DNA of 64,000 nucleotides, taken from contig JANAVB010007000.1 of assembly GCA_029216955.1 (NCBI GenBank), forward strand, positions 1,999,118 through 2,063,117. Reading direction: 5' to 3'. This document shows positions 32,919 to 45,480 of this stretch, in pieces; the first letter of the stretch is position 1, and the number at the start of each line of letters is the position of its first letter. Below the pieces are notes generated by a model. The model saw nothing but the letters and a program-made list of their open reading frames with translations, had not been told where the DNA came from and did not search any database. The stretch is from Iris pallida. Its lineage: Eukaryota > Streptophyta > Magnoliopsida > Asparagales > Iridaceae. A program made the position numbers and the translations under genes.

Positions 32919-35900
32919 TCGTGTCAACAAGGAGATACAGGAATGAACATGCAAGACATGAGAAATGAACAAATTCGAGGAGTATACTTGTCTTGCTCCG
33001 GGTGATCAAGAAAGGGTAGTAGAGCTGGGAGTCCTCATGTTATGAATTACAAGTTAATTAATAAGCTGGCTAAATCTAGTTTGTTATCAACAAATCTAAC
33101 CATAATTTACTTCTAAGTATAAGTCCTAGTTTTAGGGTTACTTCTTCTAACATATCTTCTATAGAGTATCATTACCAATAGTTATAACCAATCTAAGTCT
33201 AAAATTTCTGAACATTGCCAAGCCCTGATGCTAACCTATCAATCTTAAACATTCCTGGTTATTGAGTTAACTGTCTAATTTCCCTAGGGCTGATGTAGAT
33301 CAGTTCTCACTAAGAATTGGATTGAATCAGTCTTGTGATGGTACTGATACAATTCATCCTAACTAAGTCTGATATACATTAGTCCTAATTGCTACACAAT
33401 CAACTACTATCCTAACCATCCACCTTGCAACTGGAAACTTCCCCAATATAACAAATCCCAAATCAATTTGGTTTTAGCTCACAACATACAGAAATTTACC
33501 CAGGGATTTCCTAGTCATACCCATGAGCATTCCTGTAACCTATATGCCAAATTACCAACCCAAAACTGTCCAAGTTCAGTCCAAAGAATCCTGGACAATT
33601 CAGTCCAAATAATGTCCTAGATAGAACAGTCTCTAATATGTGACTGATACATCAATCCCACAGTATTAGTTACTGTTAAAATCCAATACTATCTCAGGCT
33701 CAAGGGTAAACCAGTTGTTGGCAAAGACTGGTATCATTCAGTCTCAATAGGAAACTGATTTACAACTCAACTATCATCTATGCAATGATCAAAGAAATCC
33801 ACCCAAGCTCAGGTTACTATGATTAAATAGCCTAAGTCCAATAAATCCTAATTCCTTCAGATATCAGTCCAAGGCCATATCCTTTGATTTCCCAGGTTCC
33901 AGGAATTAATCCTAACTGGGAACTCATGAATCAGTCCCCAATCATAACTGAGAATGGTTCAGTTCTGGAATTTAGAACTGATGTAATTCAGTCTTTACTT
34001 AAGGCTGATACCTCCATCCTTAATTGAGAACCTTCACTAATGTAAAAATTATAGTTCAACCAAGCCTACACCTTATCAGTCATCCTGAAGTAATCCTCAT
34101 ACGTGCCAGAGTACCCCTGCCACTCATCATGCCATAGGGATAATCAACCACTGATGTATTCACAAGAACCAAACATCCATTTAATAGCTCTTGCTATAGA
34201 CTGTCTCATCTACAGGTAGTGATCTACCTTAACAGTATTGTTATGAACTTAGGCCTACAGTATTGGTTTCAAAATCTGCAAAAATTGCAAAAACCATAAA
34301 TTTAAGTATGGAATTTCTGACTAGGTTCCAAAGTCTAGATTTTCATATCACTATATTAAACCTATCATTATAACCAGGAATACACAACAGTTACTAATAC
34401 TTAGTTGAAATACTCGAAATTAGCAGTCTCCAAGGTTCAGTTCTACACGCTGATACACCCCAGTCCACACAGGACCGTTACACATCAATCTCCTAACTAA
34501 AACAATCGAGACATATCACTTGCTGTATGTAGATAAACATTACAGAAAATGCTTAAAATCAATTATGGATTCAGTCCAGACCTACTATATAGGAATTTCT
34601 AGAATTTCCCAAACTCATCATCCATTCATGCATCCCCCAAATTAAACTATCAGATATTTATTTACTGTAATCCGTCAACCCAAATTAATCTAGGTCACAG
34701 GAATCTATGTATAACCTTGACACATGAGATAGGCACTAATGTTCAGCAAAAGACTGAACTATAGAACAGAAAAAAAAATAGGAAAATACACACACAGTCC
34801 AACATGACTGTTGCTTCCAAAATGAAATTATAACTCTAAACTTCATCTAAACAGGAAGTAAGAATAACTCCTATCACTGCTATATTCCCATGGATAATTG
34901 TAATGCCACAACCAATACAACAGTGTATTTTCTAAACTATATCAGTTAAGGAAAATTACCTGAGATAGAATGATGACCAACAATCCCGATATCAATCTCT
35001 TGTCTGATACAAAATTCAATTTAAGAGTTTATTAATCAATTCTAATACTCGATTTGATGAACTCGAAGAATTTCAAAAGCTCAGGAGTGCCTATACTCTT
35101 GAAACACAAAAATACTCTAATCTAACACAGAAACCAATACTTACAGATTGATGTGGAAGAATCGAATTGGTAGGATATGACTGATACTCTGATTGAAAGC
35201 CTTCAACTGAAGAAACTCCACATGAAGGAACAAGGGTTGATTGATCAAGGATCGAACAACATCAGAAATCAAAACTAATATGGATCGAACGACAACTAAG
35301 AAAATTAATACTTACAAGTGATCGATCAAGCTTAATCACCACAACAGTTATCCTCTGTGATTGTTGAACCCAACGCCAACATCATCCAAAGCAGTTGATT
35401 CGATCAAATGATTAGATCAACAGATTGATTGCTTCAAAAACATTGAAACAGCATAGCTTAGATCGATCAACATCTTAAAAAAATCATCAAGGAAGGAATC
35501 AATCCTTTAGAAAATCAATCAACGACTCAAACAAAATAAATTCAACCCAGAAGAAAATTATAAAGAGTATTCGATCGAAAGATCAGAGGTTCTTACACGA
35601 AATTGATCAATTGGAAGGCACGAATCGATCAGACGAGTGATCGAAAGATGATCTCGTCATGACCAATCTCTTCGAATTAGGGCTCGGGAAGCTATGGATT
35701 GAGGAGAGAAAGGAAAAGAACAATTTGACAGTAATGATCTGGAAGAAAAGATTAAATAGATTAATTGGCTTGAGACTCACGCGAGGTTTGCCGCCAAAGA
35801 TTGGCCAGCGCATACTCAGTGAGGAAGAAAATTGTTAGGATTTCAAAAATTCACTAATGGTTCACATGGGTTTGTTAGAGAAAGGAAGAGACTGAGCTGT

Positions 35901-36092
35901 GCAATGCACATGCTCCCTCTTCCCTCAAAATGAACTTAAATGAACAATTAATTCCAGTGGACTGGGCTGAAAAGCCCAATGTGCTATTAACAACATTTAA
36001 ATACTAAAACTAAATTTAAAAAGATGTTCACACCATTCAATTAATTTCCAAGCAATTAATTTGCAGGAAAAATATTTGTTTGCTAAAATTTA

Positions 36093-36097
<5 letters not shown>
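32919..36097. other. AT-rich sequence without recognisable genes
   Basis: I see no convincing reading frame, RNA gene or paired repeat. The style (long, AT-rich, many CAGTCC/ACTGAT words, and a pyrimidine-rich stretch on the minus strand around 35600-35900) resembles an old minus-strand LTR whose partner is missing. That is only a guess. Confidence 0.4.
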
Positions 36098-36176
<79 letters not shown>

Positions 36177-36180
36177 AATT
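36098..36180. repeat. (TA)n then (TAA)n microsatellite
   Basis: About 65 bases of TA repeats followed by six TAA units. It lies just left of where element B's truncated LTR begins and may mark the breakpoint of that truncation. Confidence 0.9.
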
Positions 36181-36195
36181 CCTAGAAAGTAGGCT

Positions 36196-36851
36196 TACAA
36201 CCTGTGAGTCCACACACGGGACGAGGGTGACTTGTCTTGAAACTGACTTGCGAGTCCACATTCGGGGTGAGAGTTGGTATTCCATTGATCTTCCAGCAGT
36301 TCATTTATACATAGTTGTTTTCGTATCCGTGTTCATAGTTACCTGTCAGTAGCCGTATGTCAGTCTCATGTCTAGTTCCTGTTTATACCCGGTTTATGTT
36401 TTTGCATGATTAAACTGTTAGATAGGCATGTTTTATGTATCTTGCTAGTCCTCTGAGGACCTGATGATCTCTTCAGGTTTAGCGACTACATGGAGTTAGT
36501 TAGCAGAGCAGGATGGTAGAGGATTGCGATGTATGATACAGGTATTTGCATGTGATATTTCTTTATTATCTTCTCGTGCTTTATATTCCATATCATGATA
36601 TACTCTGCTTATTTATAGACTCACATCATTCTTGGAGTCTAATCGAACAATATGCTAATGGGCTGCAGACCATGACCCATAATTGTTCATTCTTGTTTTA
36701 TTTGATTATTGTGGATTGAGATATAATTTAGATTAGACATGATACCCTATTCTGGACAGCTTATACGTACTCGAGTCGGACTGGAGTCCGCTCGATACGT
36801 AGCTGGCTTGCTCACGAGCTCGTGTCCGAAAAGCGGGTGTGGGTCGTGACA
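36196..36851 (+). repeat. Truncated 5' LTR of element B
   Basis: It starts within ACCTGTGAGTCCACACACGG and ends GGGTCGTGACA. It aligns with about 40157-40809 of the right LTR. Roughly 2.6 kb of the LTR is missing on the left. Confidence 0.85.
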
Positions 36852-37508
36852 AGTTTTTGTTGTGACCCATGCAGGTCAGAGCATATCGTATCGGTTACGT
36901 AACTGTACTGATACGAGCCTGTGCATCTGACTAAACCTTTAGAAATCTCAATCCACTCTACTTTGAAAATTCCTCTTAAAATTTCCCTATGTCATTGAAA
37001 TTTCATATTTGTTCTCGATTTTTCTTCCTTGCATTTTCGTACCCTTGATTCTCGTCCCTTCCTATTTCGGGGTGACGAATGATCGTGTTATCTAGAATTC
37101 ATCAGAAATTCTTAAGTTATAGTATAATATTGCTGGATTTCGAATATTTGGTTGTTTGATATATATGTGAGGGTATAGATACCATATGTCTTAGATATCT
37201 AAGGATAATGACTCTAGCAACTTTATGGAAGGATTATAGTTGCCATATGCCTAGATATCTGTCGGTTGAATTATTAGCAACTAGTTAGAAGACCATAAGA
37301 TCTTAGTGACCATGTTTTGAGGAGTAGTGTGACCAAAGGTGGGTAGAAGTCTCCAAGTATTCGGAGTTATAAAATGGCTAAAGAAGGTTATAGAACATTT
37401 TTTAGAAAGTAAATTTGAGTAGATTAAGGAAATACTAGACTTTGAATTTTAAGGAATAGTTATGAATTAGAATTTTGAGGACGAAATTATTTTTAAGGTG
37501 GGTAGATT
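36852..37508 (+). other. Interior of element B, non-coding
   Basis: 657 bases with no ORF. It contains the leader box shared with elements A, N and C near its start and the purine tract AAGGTGGGTAGATT at its end. Confidence 0.78.
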
Positions 37509-38235
37509 TGTAGCTCCCCTTCCCGGAAATTTTTTTGAAATATTTATTTATTTATTTATTTGATTTAAATGGTGATTTTTAGATTTTTATAAATAATTAT
37601 TAGTTAATTATTACGGTAGATGATTTTAGCCATGGTCAAGTTTTGAAGTACTAGACGACTAGAAATCGTGGCACCGATAGTGCAGTGGCGTGCCTTGACT
37701 AGTGTATTAGCCATGCCAAGGAAGATCCAGCCATAAGTGTGTCCTAACTAGAAAAACCAGGCCAAGTTGCGACTTAACCCTACCGAAGATTTTATTTATT
37801 ATTTAATTATATTATTGGGTTTTCGGTAACCCGGTTGTACCGAACCTGTCCAGATTGGACCCAAGTTAAATCTAAGCCCATTTAGTCATGTAGTGGGACC
37901 AAATACGACCTTGTAGACATGTTTGGTAAACGCAAATATTTTGTATATATTTTAGGAATTGGCAATTATTTTCTAAATATTTATTATATGTAAATTATAG
38001 GTATTATTAATATTAAATAGCATTTTAGAATATTTATACGATTTTCTGGGGCCCAGTAATGGGAGTATATGATATGCCCATTCTGGAGCTAATATTGAAT
38101 TATTTTAATTACTAGTGGAATTATTATTATTAATAATATTATTATTATGGTTATTGAAAATAAACTATTTATTATTATTAGGTATTATTAAATTATTCTT
38201 TATCAAAAGAATAAATATATGTGTGTATGTATATT

Positions 38236-38288
<53 letters not shown>

Positions 38289-40809
38289 GTGTAGGTGTAT
38301 TTATATATAAATACATAAATGTATAAATGTATTTGTATATATATAAATAAATGTGTGTATATAGATAAATATTGATTTACAAATAGTAATTAGAATAAAA
38401 AGAATTAAAGCAAAACCCAAATAAAGCCAGGCCAAGCCCAGCCATAGCAGCAAACGGGAAGCCCAGGCCCAGGCTGGCTTGGCCTAACCCGCCCTGCCCC
38501 TAGCCCGAGCGCAAGTCCCATGTTCTGTTCTGCTTACTATATATATACGCATGTATATATATATGGAAGAGAGCGGAACATCGAACCCTAATCTCCTCAA
38601 ACCGCCACCACCCACGCCTGTGTGCCGGGGACCTCGACCGCGTGCCACCTTGCGCGCCACCCGCCGCCGACGCCACAGCCGCGCGCGGCCATGGCCGCAC
38701 GAATGCACGACGCGCGCGCGAGGAACAGACAGCAGCAACAGCAGTCAGGAGGGGGACTTTGCAGCGTTGATTCGCGACGATCACGCGATCGTTTCGTGAG
38801 CCATTTTCTTGGGTATGTTCCCAATCTGTATAAGATTATTTTCTCTCAATTAGATTGAATTTAGATGGTTTAGGTTGGCCGATAAATTGACACGAAGTCG
38901 ACATAAAACCCCCTGTCGCATTGACAGAATTGGGATTTCAAACGCTCCTGTTTGAAGACGATTCCTGATCGATCTGTCAAGAATTTTAGAAGTCTATTTA
39001 AAGAGCATTTTAGACAACCTATACGAGATTAGAACACTTTTTGTAGAACTATTTTACGCTTACTATATAGGAAGATATTTGATTCTAAAAATCAACAAAA
39101 AATAGGAAAAACAGTTTTTGAAAACTAGAAATTTTGCCCGATACGACGTGCGTCCCACCAAACAGGGCAACGTGGTCGTGAACCAAAAGCATCAAAAGGT
39201 GCGTAACGGCTTCGTGGACGTGTGGGCTTTGACGGAATTTAAATTGGTCGCATATAGGCGACGAATTTGATGCGTATCCGTCGAAATTCACCATATCCCT
39301 CTGTGCAAATTTTCTAATTACTTTGTACATCCTCATCAGATCAAGACAAAACTTGTGCCAACAGGACCGTATCATTTTTCTGGTCCTGTATGCCAAGTTT
39401 GGTCCGATTATGAGACAGTTGATCGGATCACCGTGTTGCGGGCCCCACGGTCCGACTCAACGGATGATTTTGTGCACGGCCCGCCGGAATCCAACTTTGG
39501 ACATACAATTGGGTTCGTATCGGAAAACCGGACCTGTTGATATTTAGTTTGATGACTTTAGAGACCATTGACTCTGGCACAATTTTTGGTGCAAAGCGGT
39601 TCCAACGACGGACATCGATTTTGTCCAAAATTATCGTTTTGCCCCTGTGTCTAGAATTGGACTTAAGGTAAGACATTTTTAGCTAATTTGACTATTATGA
39701 TAATGTTGGCAATGTCTGTTTCTGCTTTCGGAAACATTTGTGAATTTTAGACTTTTTGGCATACCAGTTGACGGTATCTTATTTGTTCTTCGTGCTACCA
39801 CCAGGCAAGTATACCTTGCCTCCCTCTACAGTTTATTTTCATGATTATAGTACACCTATTGTAGTATGTTATCTTTAGTTACCTTTGTTGTTATAGATTT
39901 ATATGATACCGCGTTTACCGGTTTATTGTCTTGCTTGTATATCAGTATTTCATGACTTGATAGTGTAGTTATATCAGGCTTGTTTACGTCATGGATCATG
40001 CTAGAGTTGTCCTTACCTGTGTCATGATTGAGTTGTACCGTGTCTTCACTTGTATCTTGACTGAGTCGTGTCTGCAAGTATGTGTGAGTGAACTATTATT
40101 CCTTTGTCTTTCCCCCAACCTGCGAGTCCACACACGGGATAAGGGTTGTCCGTTTGCACCTGCGAGTCCACACACGGGGTGAGGGTGATTTATCTTGAAA
40201 CTGACCTGCGAGTCCACATTCGAGGCGAGGGTTGGTATTCCATTGATCTTCCAGCAGTTCATTTATGCATAGTTATTCCCGTATCCGTGTTCATAGTTAC
40301 CTGTCAGTAGCCACATGTCAGTCTCATGTCTAGTTCCTGTTTATACCCGATTTATGTTTTTGCATGATTAAACTGTTAGATAGGCATGTTTTATGTATCT
40401 TGCTAGTCCTCTGAGGACCTGATGATCTCTTCAGGTTTAACGACTGCATGGAGTTAGTTAGCAGAGCAGGATGGTAGAGGATTGCGATGTATGATACAAG
40501 TATTTGCTTGTGATATTTCTTTATTATCTTCTCATACTTTATATTCCATATCATGATATACTCTGCTTATTTATAGACTCACATCATTCTTGGAGTCTAA
40601 TCGAACAATATGCTAATGGGCTGCAGACAATGACCCATAATTGTCCATTCTTATTTTATTTGATTCCTGTGGATTGAGATATAGTTTAGATTAGACATGA
40701 TACCATATTTTGTACAGCTTATACGTACTCGAGTCGGGCTGGAGTCCGCTCGATACGTAGCTGGCTTGCTCACGAGCTCGCGCCCGAAAAGTGGGTGCGG
40801 GTCGTGACA
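37509..40809 (+). repeat. 3' LTR of element B
   Basis: It starts TGTAGCTCCCC directly after the purine tract and ends GGTGCGGGTCGTGACA, 3301 bases. It includes an (AT)n run at about 38242-38286, a TATA-like stretch near 38540 and a GC-rich patch at 38590-38750 that probably lies just downstream of the transcript start. Short ORFs in that patch have no recognisable product. Confidence 0.85.
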
Positions 40810-41410
40810 ACTATGTTCCGAAGTTTAGTTGGAAATTTGATGTACTTGACTGCCACAAGACCAGATATTGTGTATGCATTAAGTCTGGTAAGTCGATTCA
40901 TGGAGAAGCCTTATTCTAATCACTGGGAAACGGCCAAAGAATATTACGGTACGTCAAGGAACTGTTGACTATGACATTTTCTGTCAAGCTAATGTTCCTG
41001 TCAAACTTGTTGGTTATACTGACAGTGATTTGGGAGAAAGTATTGATGATTCTCGGAGTACTTCTGGTTATGTCTTCAACCTTGGCAGCGGAGCAATTTC
41101 ATGGAATTCAAAGAAGCAGCCAATTGTGGCACTTTCTACCACAGAAGCGGGGCATATTGCTGCATCTTCTACAGCTTGCCAAAGTATTGATCCAGTACTA
41201 CATGGAAGGACAAAACACATTCGCATGCGATTTCACTTCCTAAGGGAGCTTGTTCATGAAGGAAAAATTAACATCGAATATTGCAGAACTGAAGAACAAC
41301 TTGCAGATGTGTTTACAAAATCTCTAGGAGGACAAGCCTTCAAGAAAAAAATCGACGCTTTAGGAGTCAAAAGCAAATTTGGTTTACGGGAGGCATTGTT
41401 GGAGATGTAA
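40810..41410 (+). pseudogene. Copia RT end and RNase H fragment
   Basis: It opens mid-gene with the Copia RT motif MFRSLVGNLMYLTATRPDI. After a frame break around 40950 it continues as RNase H: STSGYVFNLGSGAISWNSKK, then LSTTEAGHIAASSTACQ, and the C-terminal LADVFTKSLGG. It ends at TAA 41408-41410, about 14 bases into the LTR. Element B's LTR cuts it on the left, and the upstream gag-integrase part is not in the window. AT-rich composition and at least one frame break show that it is dead. Confidence 0.87.
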
Positions 41411-41662
41411 ACCAATTTGTATCTTGAGTGTCAAATTCATTTGGAAGAGTCAAAGTTCATTGTTGCAAGCATAAATGAATCTAGAAAACCTAAGAGTCAT
41501 GTTCATTGTTGTTGATGCATCTTGATGTATCTTGAGTGCTATAAATAGCTATGTAAGAAAATGGTTGATGAGTGAAAAAATAAAGCAAGAAAACAAAGTT
41601 GTTTATTCAGTCCACTAAATCAAATATCTTCTTTTGTGATATCATCCTCTTTGTATTCCGCA
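41397..41662 (+). repeat. Probable 3' LTR of the Copia fragment
   Basis: It starts TGTTGGAG after the purine-rich GGGAGGCAT. It contains a TATAAATAG box at 41540-41548 and a downstream A-rich stretch. The end is not certain because the partner LTR is absent; TTCCGCA at 41662 is one candidate. Confidence 0.45.
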
Positions 41663-42179
41663 AACCAAGAACTATCAATGGAGTATAGGAAGATTAAGAA
41701 AATTTCACTAAACCCCTATTTCTCTTTATTGTTGAAGTATATGAACCAATTAGTCAACATCTATTTGTTGAAGTATGGTACTTCATTCTTCGTAAGTTCT
41801 AGCTATATAGTATATATGTGGGTCTTTTGTTTCTTTAACTAGTGTTAATGGAACCCCGGGAGGATTAGATATGTGTCCGGGTACAAGTCATCCAATATTA
41901 GATCATGACGTCACTGACCGATGCAACTATAATAATCTCATATCCAACTAATATTAAATCATCAATTTCCAATTAATAAATAATGAAATTTGATAAATTT
42001 TCTCTCTCCGTCAGTCATGCAACATATATATATAACAGAGAGAATGAAACATATTAATCTCTCCTATATATGCTATGCATGTATGAATAGATAGATAGCG
42101 AAGGCATATATATATATGTGCAGTAGAAGTAAGTCGGTCGGTCCATCTATACAGACAGAGTGAGAGTGATATATTAATA
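41663..42179. other. Spacer downstream of the pectin methylesterase gene
   Basis: No gene seen. AT-rich sequence with short TA runs. It would hold the 3' UTR and polyA site of the minus-strand gene, for which I see no single convincing AATAAA. Confidence 0.5.
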
Positions 42180-43859
42180 TCAAGTCCTTTTGATCAAGCC
42201 AAGCGTGTATCGTGCGCCTGAGCCCTGGATCCACCTGCCAGTCTTGAGGAAGCGTCCGACGGTGTAAGTCATGGCCTCTGGGCGTTGGACCTTGGTGTTG
42301 ACACCGGGCCACCTGACCCTGCGGCTCGTGTCGGCCCCCGGCCCCTCGTTGCCATACTCGCCGTAGTAGAGGGTATTAAGGTATTTGTTGCTGTCGTCCC
42401 ATACGTGGTACCCTTCCGGCATGATCAGATCTCCGATGGTCGATTCCATCACCATAATCCTCGAGAACTCCTTCCATGGGCGGCCGAGGTAGCTCTCGAC
42501 GGTGTGCCTGTCGGCAAAGAGGTCCTGGTGCGGCAAGATCTTGCAGTCGTGGATGACGATGCCGGTTTTGCTGTCCTTTACACGCCTGCCCTGTGCCGTC
42601 ACCATGTTCCTCTGGCCGGGATCCCCCTTGCGTACGAGGATGGTGCACTTCTGGAAGACGACCGCCGAGTCGCCGAATATGAAGTCGACGGTGCCGGAGA
42701 TGACGCAGCCCCGGAAGTAGTGTGTCCCCCCTTGGAGGTACAGCGTGTCCTGGTAGGCAGTGATGTGGCAGTTGATGACGACCACGTAGTCGCCCTTCAC
42801 GCGAAGCGCCACCGCCTGATGGCCTTTAGGCCCCGCCGTGTTCCTTATCCCCATGGACCTCAAGACCGTACCGGTTGCGAGGACGACAAATGTCGGATTG
42901 GTGTCGATGTGCATTCCGTCCTTGGCTTCCGACTTGCTGGCGGTCACGATGGTCTTCCTCCCTCCGTCTCCGTACATGTAGATATTCACCTTCTCCTCCG
43001 GGATTATCACCTGCTCCTCGTAGATTCCGGCCTTCACGTAGATCACGGTCCTACGCGCCGAGCCGGGTCTCACGGCTTTGATGGCAGCGTTGATGCTGCT
43101 GAACTGTCCGCTTCCGTCTTTCGCCACGACAATATCGGGTTTCAGCCGTCCGTGTCCGCCGCGTGCTGCCAACAGTTTCCGGTCGCCGGCAGATAGCCAA
43201 CGGGGGTCAGCGTTGAGGAGCTTCCGGCCCCCCGACTTGCCCCCCTCCTCCTGGCTCACGTTAGCAGCTGGGAGGCCGACGTCGACGCTCCCGGCCACCT
43301 TGCTCAACGAATCCACAATGGAGATGCCGTTGCTCAACACATGCCACGTGTCAACCAGCGCGGAATCGATCTGTGCCATCAGCTCCGGGTCCATGGTCAC
43401 GAGCACGTCCGAACAGCTCCCACTCAGGGAGCTGACATAACTGAGCCAGTACTGCATCTGCTCGGACTCCTCCATCAGCTCCTCGAGGCTGCCGGCCTTG
43501 TCGACCACGGACTGGAGGAGCGCCAGGGATTCCTCGAACAGACCCTTGCAGTACTTAAATTCCGACTGGTACGAAGAGTTGCCGAACTTCTCACCTATGT
43601 TTTCCGCGGCGGCGGTCAGTTCCTTGACGACGGCATCGACAGTGGCCTTCACAACGTCGATGGGGCTCGACGACGAGTTGATGTTGCTGCCTGACAAGCT
43701 CCGGATGCAGACGTCTTTGTAGTAGGTAGACGAGCAGAGGGCGTCCAAGTCTCCGTTCCCCTGTCCGACCGCGGAGTGCACAGCACCAATCACCACCGCC
43801 AACACGAGGACGACGGACAAGTCCGGCAGGAGAATAGAGTTACTATTCTTTCCCATCAT
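42180..43859 (-). CDS. Pectin methylesterase with N-terminal inhibitor domain
   Basis: This 559-residue enzyme removes methyl groups from cell-wall pectin. Residues 9-30 form a signal peptide or anchor. Residues 38-185 are a PMEI-type inhibitor prodomain with the four conserved Cys (42, 51, 104, 149). Two RKLL processing sites (212-215, 227-230) separate it from the catalytic domain (about 240-555). All five signature motifs are present: GIYEE (278), GHQAVALR (346), QDTLY with the acid Asp (370-374), DFIFG with the second Asp (392-396) and LGRPW with the catalytic Arg (458-462). Length is normal for group 2 enzymes. The frame is uninterrupted and intronless, and very GC-rich compared with its surroundings. 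It is probably secreted and released after cleavage at RKLL, and looks functional. Confidence 0.96.
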   Translation of the reverse strand: MMGKNSNSILLPDLSVVLVLAVVIGAVHSAVGQGNGDLDALCSSTYYKDVCIRSLSGSNINSSSSPIDVVKATVDAVVKELTAAAENIGEKFGNSSYQSEFKYCKGLFEESLALLQSVVDKAGSLEELMEESEQMQYWLSYVSSLSGSCSDVLVTMDPELMAQIDSALVDTWHVLSNGISIVDSLSKVAGSVDVGLPAANVSQEEGGKSGGRKLLNADPRWLSAGDRKLLAARGGHGRLKPDIVVAKDGSGQFSSINAAIKAVRPGSARRTVIYVKAGIYEEQVIIPEEKVNIYMYGDGGRKTIVTASKSEAKDGMHIDTNPTFVVLATGTVLRSMGIRNTAGPKGHQAVALRVKGDYVVVINCHITAYQDTLYLQGGTHYFRGCVISGTVDFIFGDSAVVFQKCTILVRKGDPGQRNMVTAQGRRVKDSKTGIVIHDCKILPHQDLFADRHTVESYLGRPWKEFSRIMVMESTIGDLIMPEGYHVWDDSNKYLNTLYYGEYGNEGPGADTSRRVRWPGVNTKVQRPEAMTYTVGRFLKTGRWIQGSGARYTLGLIKRT

Positions 43860-45480
43860 TATTTGGCTCTTCTACTTCTACTTCTACGTACTTAAAATTT
43901 TGCTATCTTCCCTCTATATATATATATATTTATATATGACGGAGAGAGGGAGTGAAGGAAGAAAGAAGGAATAGGAGCTCGCAGCTCCTTTTTTGGAATG
44001 AACCCCGAGGATTCAAGGAGGGGGGATGCTACGCTTATATAGGCATGCATCGTTTGTGTTACGCGCTGTTTACGTGCTGTGTTTAATTATTTTCCGGAAC
44101 AGTGAACGGCTCTACTGCTTCCTCGACCTATAGTTTAGTTGAGTTTCCGTTCGTCATTATTTTCTCTGATTTGAAAATGTCCATATTGAACGATTCCTTA
44201 GGCCCTGGTACCCTGGTACTAGTAACAAACAAATAAACAATAGCCGGAGGTTTTTTTTGACTGATAAGACTGAGAGGGAAAATAAAACCCTAATCTCATC
44301 AGAAAATGGATTGCCATTCATATAAAATATTTCATTTTCCAAATTTCATTTTCCTTCCAAACAGTTCTAAGAGCCCGTTTGGGATTTGTTTTTAAAATTT
44401 TAGTTCAAAATTATTTTGTTAAACAAAGTTTTGATAAAGAAATCAAAGACAGCCCAATATACTAATTATATATTACTACACCCATTATTCTCTACTTTGA
44501 TGTGGGACTAAACCAAATATACTAATTATATATTACTACTTAACAAAAAAAATCAAAGAAAGCAAGGATAAGTTGCATCAATACCCTTCTATACTTTATT
44601 TTACTCAATGTAGATTGGTCCCTCTGTTCGAGGATGATTGCTCCCCTAGCTAATAATTCTGATTTTGTGTCTAGTTCCAGATGTACGATGAATATAAAAT
44701 ACTTTTATATATTGACAACTTATATCAACTAACGTCTTCTCTATTTTTCTTCTTGTAGTACTTGTGTGTGAGCCACAACATGGCAGTCTCAAGAAAAATC
44801 GGAGCCTGCAAGAATTCAATATATGAGGCCCTTTTACATTAGAATAGTTATGTTTTTAGGGTGTGTTTGATTGCAAGGTGGAAAATACATGGAAAAGAAA
44901 TTAATTCCATGGAATTATTTTCCTAGGAAAAAAATTCCATGGAATTTTAAAAAAATTCATGGAAAACTTAATTTGGTTGTTTTCTTGTACAGTTGTACTG
45001 GATTTGATTCAGATCTTGATAGATTTTGTTGGGTATAGTATGTTTTGGATCTTAATTGATAGCTGCACTACTCAGATATGAGATAACCTTGAATTTTATA
45101 TGATTTTGCATCATAAACTTACGATTTTTTTAATTGGGAAGAAAAAAAAAATCATTTTCCTCTCTGACACACTCTCTCTCTCTCTCTCTGGGTCAGAATG
45201 TTCCACCAGCAAATGCAAGCCAACAACCGACAAATTTTTGTGGCAGCGTGATAAATTAGGATTTGCTTGTTAATTTGGAGTTTCACAAGAGGAGACCACC
45301 AGGCACCAACAGACAAAAGGGTACAATTCTTTATTCCCTATAGAGAATTTTTTTTTTATGAACCCACATAGAGAATTTTCATATTCACAAACAATTCCTA
45401 ATTTTTATAACTGTCTTTTAATATTCACAAAAAGTTACTATATTATCTTTTATGTTTTAATATATAATTAATTTTAGGTT
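43860..45480. other. Promoter side of the pectin methylesterase gene and spacer
   Basis: No gene seen. There is a 26-base direct repeat (around AATATACTAATTATATATTA) at about 44455-44479 and 44516-44540. A palindromic patch with repeated ATTCCATGGAAT lies near 44904-44945, and a (CT)n run at 45173-45190. GAGCCCGTTTGGGATTTG at 44371 and GTGTGTTTGATTGCAAGG at 44861 resemble ends of small non-autonomous DNA transposons, but I could not pair terminal repeats. Confidence 0.4.
44034..44041 (-). promoter_or_regulatory. TATA box of the pectin methylesterase gene
   Basis: Minus strand TATATAAG in the context GCCTATATAAGCG, about 175 bases before the ATG. A second TA-rich run at 43915-43937 is closer to the ATG but is followed by too short a leader to be preferred. 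Confidence 0.6.

Larger units (their letters stand above)
36196..40809 (+). mobile_element. Element B: non-coding LTR element with a 657-bp interior
   Basis: 36196-36851 matches the end of 37509-40809. Between them lie only 657 bases holding a post-LTR box (CCCATGCAGGTCAGA at about 36877-36891) and a purine tract (GAGGACGAAATTATTTTTAAGG.. before 37509). No coding frame is present. The left LTR is 5'-truncated. The right LTR abuts a Copia RT fragment, so no duplication can be tested. Confidence 0.8.

Noticed and set aside
36037..36285. Open frame of repeated Tyr-Ile over the (TA)n microsatellite, and similar frames at 48321-48899 and 56924-57502
   Set aside because: Microsatellite translation only.
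38484..38858. Several overlapping frames in the GC-rich patch of the element B LTR, considered as a gene
   Set aside because: All frames are open merely because of GC content, and the patch lies within an LTR near its probable transcript start.
42285..43196. 303-codon frame on the plus strand opposite the pectin methylesterase
   Set aside because: It is the shadow of a GC-rich coding sequence; the enzyme motifs are all on the minus strand.
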